The notes under the pieces are model-generated. The model made no database searches. It worked only from the letters and a program-made list of their open reading frames with translations, and had not been told where the DNA came from. From positions 1-25,156 of the forward strand of contig CAZQWJ010000013.1 in NCBI GenBank assembly GCA_964597265.1: 25,156 nt of DNA, in the 5' to 3' direction. This stretch comes from CAZQWJ01 sp964597265. Its GTDB lineage: Bacteria; Patescibacteriota; 4484-211; JAGQKX01. Positions 6,475 to 14,616 of the stretch are shown piece after piece; positions within the stretch are counted from its first letter, which is position 1; each line of letters begins with the position of its first letter. The translations under genes and the position numbers were made by a program.

Positions 6475-6987
6475 CTATTGCTTTTCGAACAGAAAGTGTT
6501 TGCGGTGTTTGTCCAAATCAATAAAAGCCTCAGCCTCTTCCAAAAGTTTGCTTGACGTAGTCTTGCCGAACCCAATCACTTCACCTCTGACCCCTTGACT
6601 ACGTGCATAGTCGAGCATGTCTGCATAATCACCATCACCAGAAACCAATACGAGCACGTCAATCTTCGGCATCAACCGTATTGCGTCCATACACAGCCCC
6701 ACGTCCCAATCCCCTTTTTTGGCGCCCCCATAAAACACTTGTAGATCTTTTTCGCGCACTTCGTATCCTTGTTTTTCCAATGCTCCGAAGAAGTCCTTTT
6801 CTGCTCCTACATCAGCACGAATCACATATGCAAACGCGCGCACCAACTTCCTCCCGGCAACCGCATGAGCCAAGATCTTCTCGTAATTAACCTTGGAGTC
6901 ATACAGGTTCTTTGCCGAGTAATACATGTTTTGTACGTCTACGAACACGCCGACTCGCTGACTACGATGTTGTCCTGGGATTTTCAT
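6475..6987 (-). CDS. NYN-domain (LabA/DUF88) protein, putative RNase
   Basis: A 170-residue PIN-like NYN domain. The acidic residues expected at a metal-dependent nuclease centre are present: Asp17 with Asn20 (VFVDVQNMYY), Asp94 and Asp101 (KKGDWDVGLCMDAI), and Asp118/Asp120 (LVSGDGDYADML). KGDWDVGL and SGDGDY are diagnostic for the LabA/DUF88 group. It is likely a cytoplasmic RNA-cleaving or RNA-processing enzyme; the target is unknown. The ATG lies two bases after the glycyl-tRNA synthetase stop codon, so it is the last gene of that operon. Confidence 0.82.
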   Translation of the reverse strand: MKIPGQHRSQRVGVFVDVQNMYYSAKNLYDSKVNYEKILAHAVAGRKLVRAFAYVIRADVGAEKDFFGALEKQGYEVREKDLQVFYGGAKKGDWDVGLCMDAIRLMPKIDVLVLVSGDGDYADMLDYARSQGVRGEVIGFGKTTSSKLLEEAEAFIDLDKHRKHFLFEKQ

Positions 6988-6989
6988 AT

Positions 6990-8396
6990 TTATATGCTAT
7001 CAGAAATAGCCCCTGAGAGATACTGATGTAACTCGGAAACAGCCACACGTTCTTGACTCATAGAGTCGCGCTCGCGGACTGTAACCGTGTCATTTTCTAA
7101 TGTATCGAAATCGATAGTCACGCAAAACGGCGTACCAATTTCGTCCTGTGCAAAATATCGCTTACCGATGTTGCCACGTTCATCCCAAGTAGCAACAAAA
7201 TCCTGATGTAGATTTTTGAAAACATCCCGCGCCTTCTCGACCAATTCGGGTTTATTTTTTAAGAGCGGAAATACTGCCACTTTGTACGGTGCTAGAGATG
7301 GCTTGATGCGCAACACCACGCGCTCATTCTCGGTATCTTCCCAATACGCATTTTCTAAAAGCATAAAGAAGTTTCTATCTAAGCCCCAGGTTGTTTCTAA
7401 CACATGTGGGAGATAGGTCTCATTAGTGTGCGGATCGCGATAGGTGAGGTCTTTGCCACTGTGCTTTTGATGGGTGCCGAGATCATAATCAGTGCGATAA
7501 TGCAGCCCACTCACCTCATCATGACCCCACGAAAAGTTGTATTGAATATCTTCGGCTGCTTTGGCATAAAAGATCAGTTTGCTATGCGGCTTCCATCGAA
7601 ACTCCTCACGCGAAATACCCAAAATATCAATATACCATCGCTCAATTTCCTTGCGCCAGATCTCAAACTGCTCTTCCCAATTGTTACCGTCAAAAAAGTA
7701 CTGAATCTCCATCTGTTGGAATTCCAACATGCGGAACAAAAACTTACCTGTGGTTATCTCATTTCGGAACACTCTCCCCTGCTGAGCCACCCCAAAAGGG
7801 ATCTTAAGATGAGTTGACTGCAGGATATTTTCAAAATCAACATACATCCCTTGCGCAGTCTCGGCGCGCAGGTACAAGGTTGAGGTTTCGTCTTCTGTAG
7901 AGCCAAGCTGAGTCTGAAACATCAAGTTGAATTGTTTCACCGGTGTCAGTTCGTTCCCGTCAGGAGAGATGATCTTGTGGTCTGTGATAAACGCGTCTAA
8001 TTCTTCGGGGGATAGCATGTCAGTATCTACAGGCTCCTGCTGGTTATCCTTTGTCCACTGCTCGATCAAATGATCCGCGCGATATCGCTTGTGCGTCATC
8101 TTGTCCTCCACCATAGGATCAGAAAATCCTCCTACATGACCACTGGCGACCCACACTTTGGGGTGCATGAATATTGCGCTTTCCAGACCCACAATATCAT
8201 CCCGCTGATGCACAAACGTCTTCCACCACGCATCTCTGATGTTTTTCACAAGCTCCACACCAAGTGGACCATAGTCATAGACATTGCCCAATCCACCATA
8301 AATTTCGGAGCTGGGAAATACAAATCCTCGTCGTTTTGCTAGGGAAACAATCTTGTCAAACGTACCTATGCGAATAGATGCATTTTTTTCTATCAT
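6990..8396 (-). CDS. glyQS: Glycine--tRNA ligase, single-chain (alpha2) type
   Basis: A 468-residue class II synthetase that charges tRNA-Gly in the cytoplasm. It is the eukaryote/archaea-like homodimer form found in some bacteria, not the alpha2beta2 form. Landmarks are SSEIYGGLGNVYDYGPLG (29-46), LYLRAETAQGMYVDFENI (174-191), motif 2 GRVFRNEITTGKF (207-219), and motif 3 TTWGLDRNFF with Arg341. A C-terminal anticodon-binding domain runs from about 360 onward. Length is complete. The gene starts 12 bases after the recO stop codon. TATAGT lies 11 bases before the ATG, so a second promoter inside the end of recO is possible. Confidence 0.95.
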   Translation of the reverse strand: MIEKNASIRIGTFDKIVSLAKRRGFVFPSSEIYGGLGNVYDYGPLGVELVKNIRDAWWKTFVHQRDDIVGLESAIFMHPKVWVASGHVGGFSDPMVEDKMTHKRYRADHLIEQWTKDNQQEPVDTDMLSPEELDAFITDHKIISPDGNELTPVKQFNLMFQTQLGSTEDETSTLYLRAETAQGMYVDFENILQSTHLKIPFGVAQQGRVFRNEITTGKFLFRMLEFQQMEIQYFFDGNNWEEQFEIWRKEIERWYIDILGISREEFRWKPHSKLIFYAKAAEDIQYNFSWGHDEVSGLHYRTDYDLGTHQKHSGKDLTYRDPHTNETYLPHVLETTWGLDRNFFMLLENAYWEDTENERVVLRIKPSLAPYKVAVFPLLKNKPELVEKARDVFKNLHQDFVATWDERGNIGKRYFAQDEIGTPFCVTIDFDTLENDTVTVRERDSMSQERVAVSELHQYLSGAISDSI

Positions 8397-8408
8397 AGGC
8401 CATGTATA

Positions 8409-9008
8409 CTATACGATTGCGCGAGATATGGCAATTGGCTGAAAAACCAACTTGCTTTGCAATTGTCTCTCAATTAACTGCTCGATATAGGCAATGTGGA
8501 ACTTCTTCTTTTGCTCGGCGCTGATAGATGTGTCATATTCATCACCATTCCAATACCCCAGATGTTGTAAGAGCGAAATCTCAAAAAGGCGAACAACCTC
8601 CTCCCTACGCGCATGAATCGACTCTTCCTTGAGCACTTGCAGTGCGCGCAGCAGCAACCGATACACATACTCGTTGGGCTCATACTCAGGCAACAAACGG
8701 TCAACAATCTCGCATATGTGATACGCTTGTCCCAGCGGTTCCCACACCTTCGCGACATCATCAAACACCTCAAGTGCCTCTACCTCTGTCACCAACCCAA
8801 GCCCTTCGCCTTTGACATAGCTAAATCGTACATGATTGAACAATTCCACATGCCCCTTGCGTCGAGACTGTATCTTACGGATACCTTTTGCAACAAGTGC
8901 GACCTTGCCACTTTCCTTGGTCAAAACGGTAACAATCTTATCCGCCTCAGCCACATTGATCCTTTTCACAATAATACCCACATCTGAGTGAGCTCTAATC
9001 ATCGCCAT
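8409..9008 (-). CDS. recO: DNA repair protein RecO, zinc-less short form
   Basis: The N-terminal OB-fold of RecO is clear: GIIVKRINVAEADKIVTVLTKESGKVALVAKGIRK. It is followed by the helical domain (LLRALQVLKEE, LFEISLLQHLGYWNGDEYD). RecO works with RecR to load RecA on SSB-coated DNA. At about 199 residues it is shorter than the usual 230-260. It has only one cysteine, so the four-cysteine zinc finger seen in some RecO proteins is absent. It could start at 9008 or at the Met two codons later (9002). The later Met gives an ATGA overlap with the DUF4012 gene stop (8999-9002), a coupling also seen elsewhere in this window. Confidence 0.88.
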   Translation of the reverse strand: MAMIRAHSDVGIIVKRINVAEADKIVTVLTKESGKVALVAKGIRKIQSRRKGHVELFNHVRFSYVKGEGLGLVTEVEALEVFDDVAKVWEPLGQAYHICEIVDRLLPEYEPNEYVYRLLLRALQVLKEESIHARREEVVRLFEISLLQHLGYWNGDEYDTSISAEQKKKFHIAYIEQLIERQLQSKLVFQPIAISRAIV

Positions 9009-10936
9009 ATATCATATACTACATCAGTCAGTAGCTCTGATGATATAGTCTTATTCTTTAACGAAATAGCATACTCTGCACGATCCAGTCCGGGTTGCTT
9101 TTGCACGATCAGACGATAATTATTAGGCGTTATGGTAGCGGGAAGACGATATTCAAACACTATAGTTTTGGACTCAAGTGGCGGAATCAAGAGGAAATTA
9201 TCAAATACCGTCTTGTTAAGATCCTCTGATGATGTAACACCACCGACGGCTTCGCCCCCTTCGGCATGCAACAACTCCGATCCCAATGGCACATACACCC
9301 GCACATAGTTGCGGCCAACCGCATTGAGCCATCCATCGTTGATGCCGGTATTGTGATATGTGAGCTCCACACGACTCACCAGACGCCCGTCATCTTCCTG
9401 GCGAAGTGATTGGGTAACCGTACGCTTGATAAAAAAGTCAGACTTGAGACCCGCGAGATTGGCATCGTTTATATGCAGATAATCGTCAGCTTGGCCGAAT
9501 GTTACGGGCGTAAACATTGGCGCACACCCTTGACAAGAGACCTCATCCATCCAAACCGTATCGCCGTGTTGTAATACTTTGCCGCCAATATTGTATGTTT
9601 CGGCAAGTGCCTGCAAGTCTTCGTTGCGCAGGTTGACCAACAGGTGCTTTTCATGAAGTTCTGTAAATACGGTCTCAAACAGATGACCCCATTGATCCTG
9701 CGGTGCTTGCAAAATGCGATCTATTATTTCTTTCATTAGATCGCCCAAAATAGCCTTTCGTTGCGATTGCGAAATGATGAGCCGCTGTGAAAAGAGTTCC
9801 AGCCTGCAGACCACATTCTCATGCGTGAACTCAGTCCCACCCATACTGCAGCTTTCGGGGATGCCTGGGTATTGGGCATAATTGATCTCATATGCAGGCA
9901 GACTGATTGGACCCGTAATACCTAACAATCCCTGTAAAAAGTGGGTATCAATCGCCACAATACCGTCAACGGACGGCTGCCCGAGACGCTGCCAATAGTA
10001 ATTAAAGTCATCCATGCTCTTTGCGTAATCAGGAGAATAATTAACATCACGTAAGTGAAACCCTCCTGCCTTAAGATACACAGCAAGAGGACTTGGCAAC
10101 GGCAAAAAACTCTCTTCATCAGATACTTCGTAAATATCATACGAGTCTGCAATCTCAAACGTACCACTCCGGAATGTTACTAACGTATACGCAGTGATAA
10201 ATCCCATGATCGGGCGGCGTTCTTTGTCATTCATAAATAAGACTAAATAAGTCTGTGGCTCAGGTTCGCCAAGCGCGGTGGTCAAATTCATCAACAATGG
10301 CTTGAGATCAGCGACCGCAGGTTCCAGTGCGGTGGCAAAAGACTGCGCGGCAATGACTGAATCCTTGAGCGCAATACCCTGCAGTTCCTCCGGATAACCC
10401 GACGGATCAAGCGTCTTGATCTGTGCAATCGCCTCGTGCAGCGGCCCATCCATCTCATCAAAGACGGGTAATAATTGGGGCAAAATTTGGACAAGTTGCT
10501 CTATTTTGGTTTGTACGGACGTATCCGGTGCATCGGGCCGCAGCCCGAGAAAGGTTTGATATGGTTGAATCCCTACCACTACTTTGTCACCGATCTCCAG
10601 GCTTGTTTGGGCAAGTTCTAGCATCTTTTCCCCTTCGGTATAGTAATAGCCCAATCCAAGGATATACCTGCTAAACCCAAGCAAACGGTAGTGGCGTTGC
10701 AGTGTAGGCATGTACTCGCGTAGCTGTGTAATGTCCTCCTGTACCAGACTCAGGTTCTTTTGTTCCCATGCTTCCTGCAAATCAGCTGTCTTGGTTGTGA
10801 CAAACTGATAATCGCGGTAGAGGAAAAACGCAGGAATACCTACTGCTACAGCAAGGATTAGCAACAACCCAAGGCCTGCGAAGATAGCTTTTTTGTGGGT
10901 TTTGGCACGTGAAGGACGGCGCCTAGCAATAAACAT
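8999..10936 (-). CDS. DUF4012 membrane-anchored extracellular protein
   Basis: A 645-residue protein with a basic N-terminus (RRRPSRAKTHKK), one transmembrane helix at about 18-40, and a long extracytoplasmic part. The DUF4012 core contains the family hallmark region NDKERRPIMGFITAYTLVTF and later DGIVAIDTHFLQGLLGITGPI. The family resembles LytR-type proteins in arrangement, and its function is unknown. It is frequent in Patescibacteria and Actinobacteria, often beside envelope-glycan genes, as here next to the polyprenyl glycosylphosphotransferase. A role in attaching or displaying glycan is an inference only. Perfect TATAAT at 10943-10948 is 6 bases before the ATG. The stop overlaps recO, so it probably heads the DUF4012-recO-glyQS-NYN transcript. 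Confidence 0.85.
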   Translation of the reverse strand: MFIARRRPSRAKTHKKAIFAGLGLLLILAVAVGIPAFFLYRDYQFVTTKTADLQEAWEQKNLSLVQEDITQLREYMPTLQRHYRLLGFSRYILGLGYYYTEGEKMLELAQTSLEIGDKVVVGIQPYQTFLGLRPDAPDTSVQTKIEQLVQILPQLLPVFDEMDGPLHEAIAQIKTLDPSGYPEELQGIALKDSVIAAQSFATALEPAVADLKPLLMNLTTALGEPEPQTYLVLFMNDKERRPIMGFITAYTLVTFRSGTFEIADSYDIYEVSDEESFLPLPSPLAVYLKAGGFHLRDVNYSPDYAKSMDDFNYYWQRLGQPSVDGIVAIDTHFLQGLLGITGPISLPAYEINYAQYPGIPESCSMGGTEFTHENVVCRLELFSQRLIISQSQRKAILGDLMKEIIDRILQAPQDQWGHLFETVFTELHEKHLLVNLRNEDLQALAETYNIGGKVLQHGDTVWMDEVSCQGCAPMFTPVTFGQADDYLHINDANLAGLKSDFFIKRTVTQSLRQEDDGRLVSRVELTYHNTGINDGWLNAVGRNYVRVYVPLGSELLHAEGGEAVGGVTSSEDLNKTVFDNFLLIPPLESKTIVFEYRLPATITPNNYRLIVQKQPGLDRAEYAISLKNKTISSELLTDVVYDIWR

Positions 10937-10942
10937 CGTTTA

Positions 10943-10948
10943 ATTATA
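10943..10948 (-). promoter_or_regulatory. -10 box of the DUF4012-recO-glyQS-NYN operon, leaderless type
   Basis: Perfect TATAAT ending 6 bases before the ATG at 10936, in the 26-base gap after the sugar transferase gene. No strong -35 was found. Confidence 0.5.
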
Positions 10949-10962
10949 ATAACTAAATTTGA

Positions 10963-12354
10963 TTACATTGCACCAGTACCACGGAGTACGACTGGGATCG
11001 TTTGCAACAAAATTTTGATATCAAGTGACAGATTAGCGTGCGTAGCATAATACGCATCCATGGCCACCCGTTCGGCAAAATCAATCTTGCTCCTACCCGA
11101 CACCTGCCAGATGCCCGTTATCCCCGGCCTTACCGTGGTGAGTCTGCGCACCAGCCCTTGCGCATCAGGGTGTTTTTCGAGCTGGCTATCAAGTTCTTTT
11201 TTGAGATAGGCTCGCGGACCAACCAAACTCAACTCTCCCCGAAGTACGTTAATCAATTGCGGAAGCTCATCAATACTGGTCTTACGAATAAATGCGCCTA
11301 CTTTGGTAATGCGCGGGTCATTTTCGAGCTTGTAATTTTTTTGAGCCTCCTTGAGCGCTTCTATCTTGGTATCAGAATCCGAATGCATGAGTTGGCCATT
11401 TTGGGTTATCATACGCATACTGCGAAACTTGTAGAGCGAGAAATTTTCTCCGTTACGTCCGACCCGCTCCTGTTTGTAAAAGATCGTGCCTTCACTATCG
11501 AGCTTGATAGCAACAGCTGCTGTTATAAAAATTGGCGCAGCCAACACCAATGCAATCAATGCTCCAGCGATATCAATAACCCGCTTAAGCACCGCATACC
11601 AACCTTCCACAGCCGTTACTGACAATGTGACAATCGGCACACCTGCTAGGTTGTATGTAGCAACATTTGCCGCGGGAACTTCGAACAGGTTTGGTACAAA
11701 ACGAAACACGCAGCCTTTTTCCTCACAGATATTGATTATTCTGGTTATCTGATCGTTGGGTAACTGTGGGTTGGTTTGGATAACTTCGTCCGGCTTGTGT
11801 TGAAGAAACTTCGTTTCAAACTCTTCCGCCGTAATCACATCAACCACCTGTATCCCTGGATCACGTTCTGCTGCAATACCGCTGAGTACGATTTGGGTAG
11901 TTTCTCCGTCACCAATAATGAGGACCTTGCGTACACCTATACCCTTGATGTACAGATAGTGACGGATCCACTCGCGCGCAAACCTAACTCCCAGCAAAAG
12001 CACGATGCCAATAGTAGTGGTGCTAACCAGGATAATACGCGAAAAATCGATCTCTTTGATAAAAAAGATGATCGAGCTTGCCAGCGTTACCGACGCAAGC
12101 GAACCAAAAATAATATCAAAGATCTCTTCCCAGTTGTTGCGCTGAATGTTGATTCTGTATACCCCCACCAGCCAGAATGTGACTACCCAGATGAAGCTCA
12201 ACAAAGCCGCCAGAAGTAAAAAGTTGGCGCGCGGAATCAAAAACGATTCCCCTAGCCACTCCCGAAATTCATACGACAGAAAGAATGAGAGGAAGACAGC
12301 AAGGTAGTCAGCCGGTAATATTATGACGCGCCAAAAGAGTTCGCTTTTTTTCAT
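10963..12354 (-). CDS. Polyprenyl glycosylphosphotransferase (initiating sugar-phosphate transferase)
   Basis: A 463-residue WbaP/CpsE-type enzyme that moves a sugar-1-phosphate from a nucleotide sugar to undecaprenyl phosphate, the first step of repeat-unit synthesis. About four N-terminal transmembrane helices (10-125) are followed by a CoA-binding-like domain (VLIIGDGETTQIVLSG). A re-entrant membrane helix (about 262-283) leads into the catalytic Bac_transf domain: YKQERVGRNGENFSLYKFRSM, Asp362-Glu363 in SIDELPQLINVLRGELSLVGPR, and VRPGITGIWQVSGRS. All catalytic parts are intact and the length is standard. The sugar cannot be read from sequence. It lies 7 bases after the UbiA-type gene, so the two are probably co-transcribed. 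Confidence 0.92.
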   Translation of the reverse strand: MKKSELFWRVIILPADYLAVFLSFFLSYEFREWLGESFLIPRANFLLLAALLSFIWVVTFWLVGVYRINIQRNNWEEIFDIIFGSLASVTLASSIIFFIKEIDFSRIILVSTTTIGIVLLLGVRFAREWIRHYLYIKGIGVRKVLIIGDGETTQIVLSGIAAERDPGIQVVDVITAEEFETKFLQHKPDEVIQTNPQLPNDQITRIINICEEKGCVFRFVPNLFEVPAANVATYNLAGVPIVTLSVTAVEGWYAVLKRVIDIAGALIALVLAAPIFITAAVAIKLDSEGTIFYKQERVGRNGENFSLYKFRSMRMITQNGQLMHSDSDTKIEALKEAQKNYKLENDPRITKVGAFIRKTSIDELPQLINVLRGELSLVGPRAYLKKELDSQLEKHPDAQGLVRRLTTVRPGITGIWQVSGRSKIDFAERVAMDAYYATHANLSLDIKILLQTIPVVLRGTGAM

Positions 12355-12361
12355 ATATGCA

Positions 12362-13240
12362 CTAACGATAGATAATAGCCAATACGATTATTAACCATAA
12401 TAGCAAATTCAGCTGTAGCGGTCTGTCGGTTAGGAGCATTTCTGTGGGCGCACCACCTTGATTTTTTTGGTAAATCAGGTAAAACGCCCGAAATATCCCA
12501 TACACCACAAAAATAACTGTATAAATTAACAAGTTTGTATTGAAGTGTTCGATTGTTTGTGGGGCCATAGTGTACAGCGAATACATCACAATCGTTGTCG
12601 TAGTTACCATCAACAACATGGCGTCAAGCATGGTTTGCGAATAATCCCCTAAGACAGAGCGGTGTTTTGCACCATCATCACCCAGGTTCAATAACTCATG
12701 CCGTCGTTTGCCAAGTATCAAAAACAACGCTAAGAAGAACGTGGCAGATAATAGCCACGGAGAAATCGCAACACTGATAGCGAGGGCGCCAGCAATAGCT
12801 CGCAATACAAATCCGACTGCCACAAGCAACAAATCCACAATCACCACCCGCTTGAGTCCCAGGGAGTACAAGATATTAACAATCAGATAGGCCAAAAGCA
12901 CCATCACAAACGCACTATTGATAAACACTAGTCCGCCAATAATACCCATACCAAGGCATACCAAACCACCCACCATTGCCAGACGTACAGATAGTTTTCC
13001 CGACGCAAGCGGACGATGTTTCTTTTCCGGATGGTGCCGGTCTTTGGCCATATCCGCCAGATCGTTGAATACATATACACTACTTGAGACAAGACAAAAC
13101 GCCACCAAGGCTTTGAGCGCAAGCCACACCAATGATGGATTGGTCAACTCTTCGGCAAAAACCAACGCCGCAAACACAAACACATTTTTGATCCACTGCT
13201 TAGGTCGTAATGATAAGAATAGATAATAGAGTTGTTGCAT
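12362..13240 (-). CDS. UbiA-family decaprenyl-phosphate phosphoribosyltransferase-like enzyme
   Basis: A 292-residue integral membrane prenyltransferase with about eight or nine helices. The first Asp-rich motif is N59-D60-x2-D63-x3-D67, followed by HHPEKKHRPLASG. This matches DPPR synthases (Rv3806c type), which join PRPP to polyprenyl phosphate, better than quinone prenyltransferases. The start RPKQWIKNVFVFAAL also fits. In mycobacteria the product becomes the arabinofuranose donor after DprE1/DprE2 epimerisation; no DprE genes are visible here. Placement beside the initiating glycosylphosphotransferase supports a role in envelope glycan. Other UbiA substrates remain possible. No convincing promoter was found; hairpin repeats lie directly upstream. 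Confidence 0.78.
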   Translation of the reverse strand: MQQLYYLFLSLRPKQWIKNVFVFAALVFAEELTNPSLVWLALKALVAFCLVSSSVYVFNDLADMAKDRHHPEKKHRPLASGKLSVRLAMVGGLVCLGMGIIGGLVFINSAFVMVLLAYLIVNILYSLGLKRVVIVDLLLVAVGFVLRAIAGALAISVAISPWLLSATFFLALFLILGKRRHELLNLGDDGAKHRSVLGDYSQTMLDAMLLMVTTTTIVMYSLYTMAPQTIEHFNTNLLIYTVIFVVYGIFRAFYLIYQKNQGGAPTEMLLTDRPLQLNLLLWLIIVLAIIYR

Positions 13241-13274
13241 ATGACTAGAAATATTTCACAGCCTACTTGTTTTC

Positions 13275-13362
13275 GTCATCCCAAATACAGTCCTCCGTCA
13301 TTCCGGACTTGATCCGGAATCTATTCCAATACTGCCTGGATGCCAGCCTGCGCTGGCATGAC
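13275..13362. repeat. Inverted pair of hairpin repeats between UbiA and GT4 genes
   Basis: First copy: GTC then ATTCCGGA (13300-13307), loop CTTGA, TCCGGAAT (13313-13320). Second copy, opposite orientation: ATGCCAGC (13340-13347), loop CTGC, GCTGGCAT (13352-13359), then GAC. A half copy GTCATCCC lies at 13275. The second copy shares ACTGCCTGGAT and the CTGC loop with the copy at 1223-1242, but the stem bases differ in a compensated way. These fill most of the 134-base gap 13241-13374. Confidence 0.7.
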
Positions 13363-13374
13363 ATGCAATGGCTT

Positions 13375-14520
13375 CTACCTATCCCTTACTGCTTTTTGCA
13401 CCCGTTCCTCCATTTCCTGTTTGAACCGATCTCGTGAAAAATGCTGCACATGGTGCACTATTTTTTCACGATCAAACGTCATAGCGTCAAACTTTCGCAA
13501 CACATCAACCAATGCATCTTTTGTCTGCGGGTAAAAGAACAGCCCCGTTACCTCATCAATCACCGTCTCCAACGCGCCACCTGCCCCAAACGCAATTACT
13601 GGTTTGCCTGCAGCCTGTGCCTCCAACGCAGTGATCCCAAAATCCTCTTCTTGCGGATACACAAAAGCCCTACAATTATACAAATACTCTACCACGTCTG
13701 TATCGGACACATAGCCAAGAAACTCAATATTGCTCTTTGCCTGCGCTTGCAAACCTGCACGCGCAGGGCCGGTGCCAACAATTTTCAGTGGCAAACCCAG
13801 TTCGTTAAATGCCTCAATCGCCAAATCAATCCGCTTATGTTCTGTCAACCGCGACACTATAAGGAAATAATCCTCTTCTTTTCTCTTTTCACTTTGCTCT
13901 TCAATCTTTCTCTCAAATCGCTCTAGTTCGACAAACGGATGGATATATTCTGCCTCACGGTTGTAGACTTTTTTGATCCTATGTGCGACATTTCTGCTGT
14001 TGCCAACCAAATAATCTGTCCTCTGAGCTGCGGCAAAATCATGCATGCGTAGTAGGGTCAGGATGGGCTTGAGCAGTACCCATGATACTGTGCGTGTGCC
14101 AAATGGTAGCTTTTGCAAAAAATGTGCAATATATTGCTGGGGCGAGAAATTGAGACTTACCGGCCACAAAAATCGAGGAGGAGTATTGATGTATGCGATA
14201 TGCACGGTTTGAGGCTGGGTAACGACACTTTTGGCAAATCGAGTGGACGAAGATATCACCACGTCGTAATTGTTAAGATCAAACTGCTCAAACAATAATG
14301 GATCCAGGAAAAAGCATTTGGGATACAGGAGCTTTTTGAACAGCGATCTTTGTAAAAAAGAAGTCCGCAGTCTGTGTACGGGAAACTCGTCAGGCAAGAC
14401 GTGCTCGTTGTACGCAATCGTATAGATCGGTGCATCGGGCCAAATCTCACTAAGTGCCAATACCACCCGTTCAGCACCTCCCCACTGCATAAAATCATCA
14501 TGCACAATCGCAACCTTCAT
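13375..14520 (-). CDS. GT4 glycosyltransferase (WbaZ/mannosyltransferase-like)
   Basis: A 381-residue retaining GT-B enzyme. The N-terminal MKVAIVHDDFMQWGGAERVV is the acceptor-side Rossmann start. The C-terminal donor domain has FLIVSRLTEHKRIDLAIEAF, LKIVGTGPA and the E-x7-E motif (Glu292 and Glu300 in EEDFGITALEAQAAGKPV). It resembles mannosyl- and rhamnosyltransferases of O-antigen clusters, with unknown sugar and linkage. It is a clear paralogue of the gene at 19438-20547, with the same order of motifs and the same SNIEFLG segment. It is a single-gene unit divergent from the GT2-GtrA gene. TATAAT at 14532-14537 lies 11 bases before the ATG, so the leader is only a few bases. Confidence 0.88.
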   Translation of the reverse strand: MKVAIVHDDFMQWGGAERVVLALSEIWPDAPIYTIAYNEHVLPDEFPVHRLRTSFLQRSLFKKLLYPKCFFLDPLLFEQFDLNNYDVVISSSTRFAKSVVTQPQTVHIAYINTPPRFLWPVSLNFSPQQYIAHFLQKLPFGTRTVSWVLLKPILTLLRMHDFAAAQRTDYLVGNSRNVAHRIKKVYNREAEYIHPFVELERFERKIEEQSEKRKEEDYFLIVSRLTEHKRIDLAIEAFNELGLPLKIVGTGPARAGLQAQAKSNIEFLGYVSDTDVVEYLYNCRAFVYPQEEDFGITALEAQAAGKPVIAFGAGGALETVIDEVTGLFFYPQTKDALVDVLRKFDAMTFDREKIVHHVQHFSRDRFKQEMEERVQKAVRDR

Positions 14521-14531
14521 AATTATCCACT

Positions 14532-14537
14532 ATTATA
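14532..14537 (-). promoter_or_regulatory. -10 box of the GT4 gene at 14520
   Basis: TATAAT 11 bases before the ATG, inside the near-palindrome TATTATAATA. A matching -35 was not found. Confidence 0.4.
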
Positions 14538-14553
14538 ATACAAATACCCCTTT

Positions 14554-14568
14554 AAGGGAGGCTCCCTT
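14554..14568. promoter_or_regulatory. Palindrome between divergent glycosyltransferase genes
   Basis: AAGGGAG, one central base, CTCCCTT: a perfect 7+7 inverted repeat in the 96-base divergent gap, between the minus-strand -10 box (14532-14537) and a TAGAAT (14593-14598) that may serve the plus-strand gene. It could be a repressor site or chance. Confidence 0.35.
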
Positions 14569-14616
14569 CAATGGTATATGCCAATGGTGTGTTAGAATTA
14601 TAGCCAGCTACAAAAC

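Noticed and set aside
7404..7817. 137-residue open frame on the plus strand
   Set aside because: It lies wholly inside the antisense of the glycyl-tRNA synthetase gene and resembles no protein family.
11038..11622. 194-residue open frame on the plus strand
   Set aside because: Antisense shadow of the polyprenyl glycosylphosphotransferase gene; composition is unlike a real protein.
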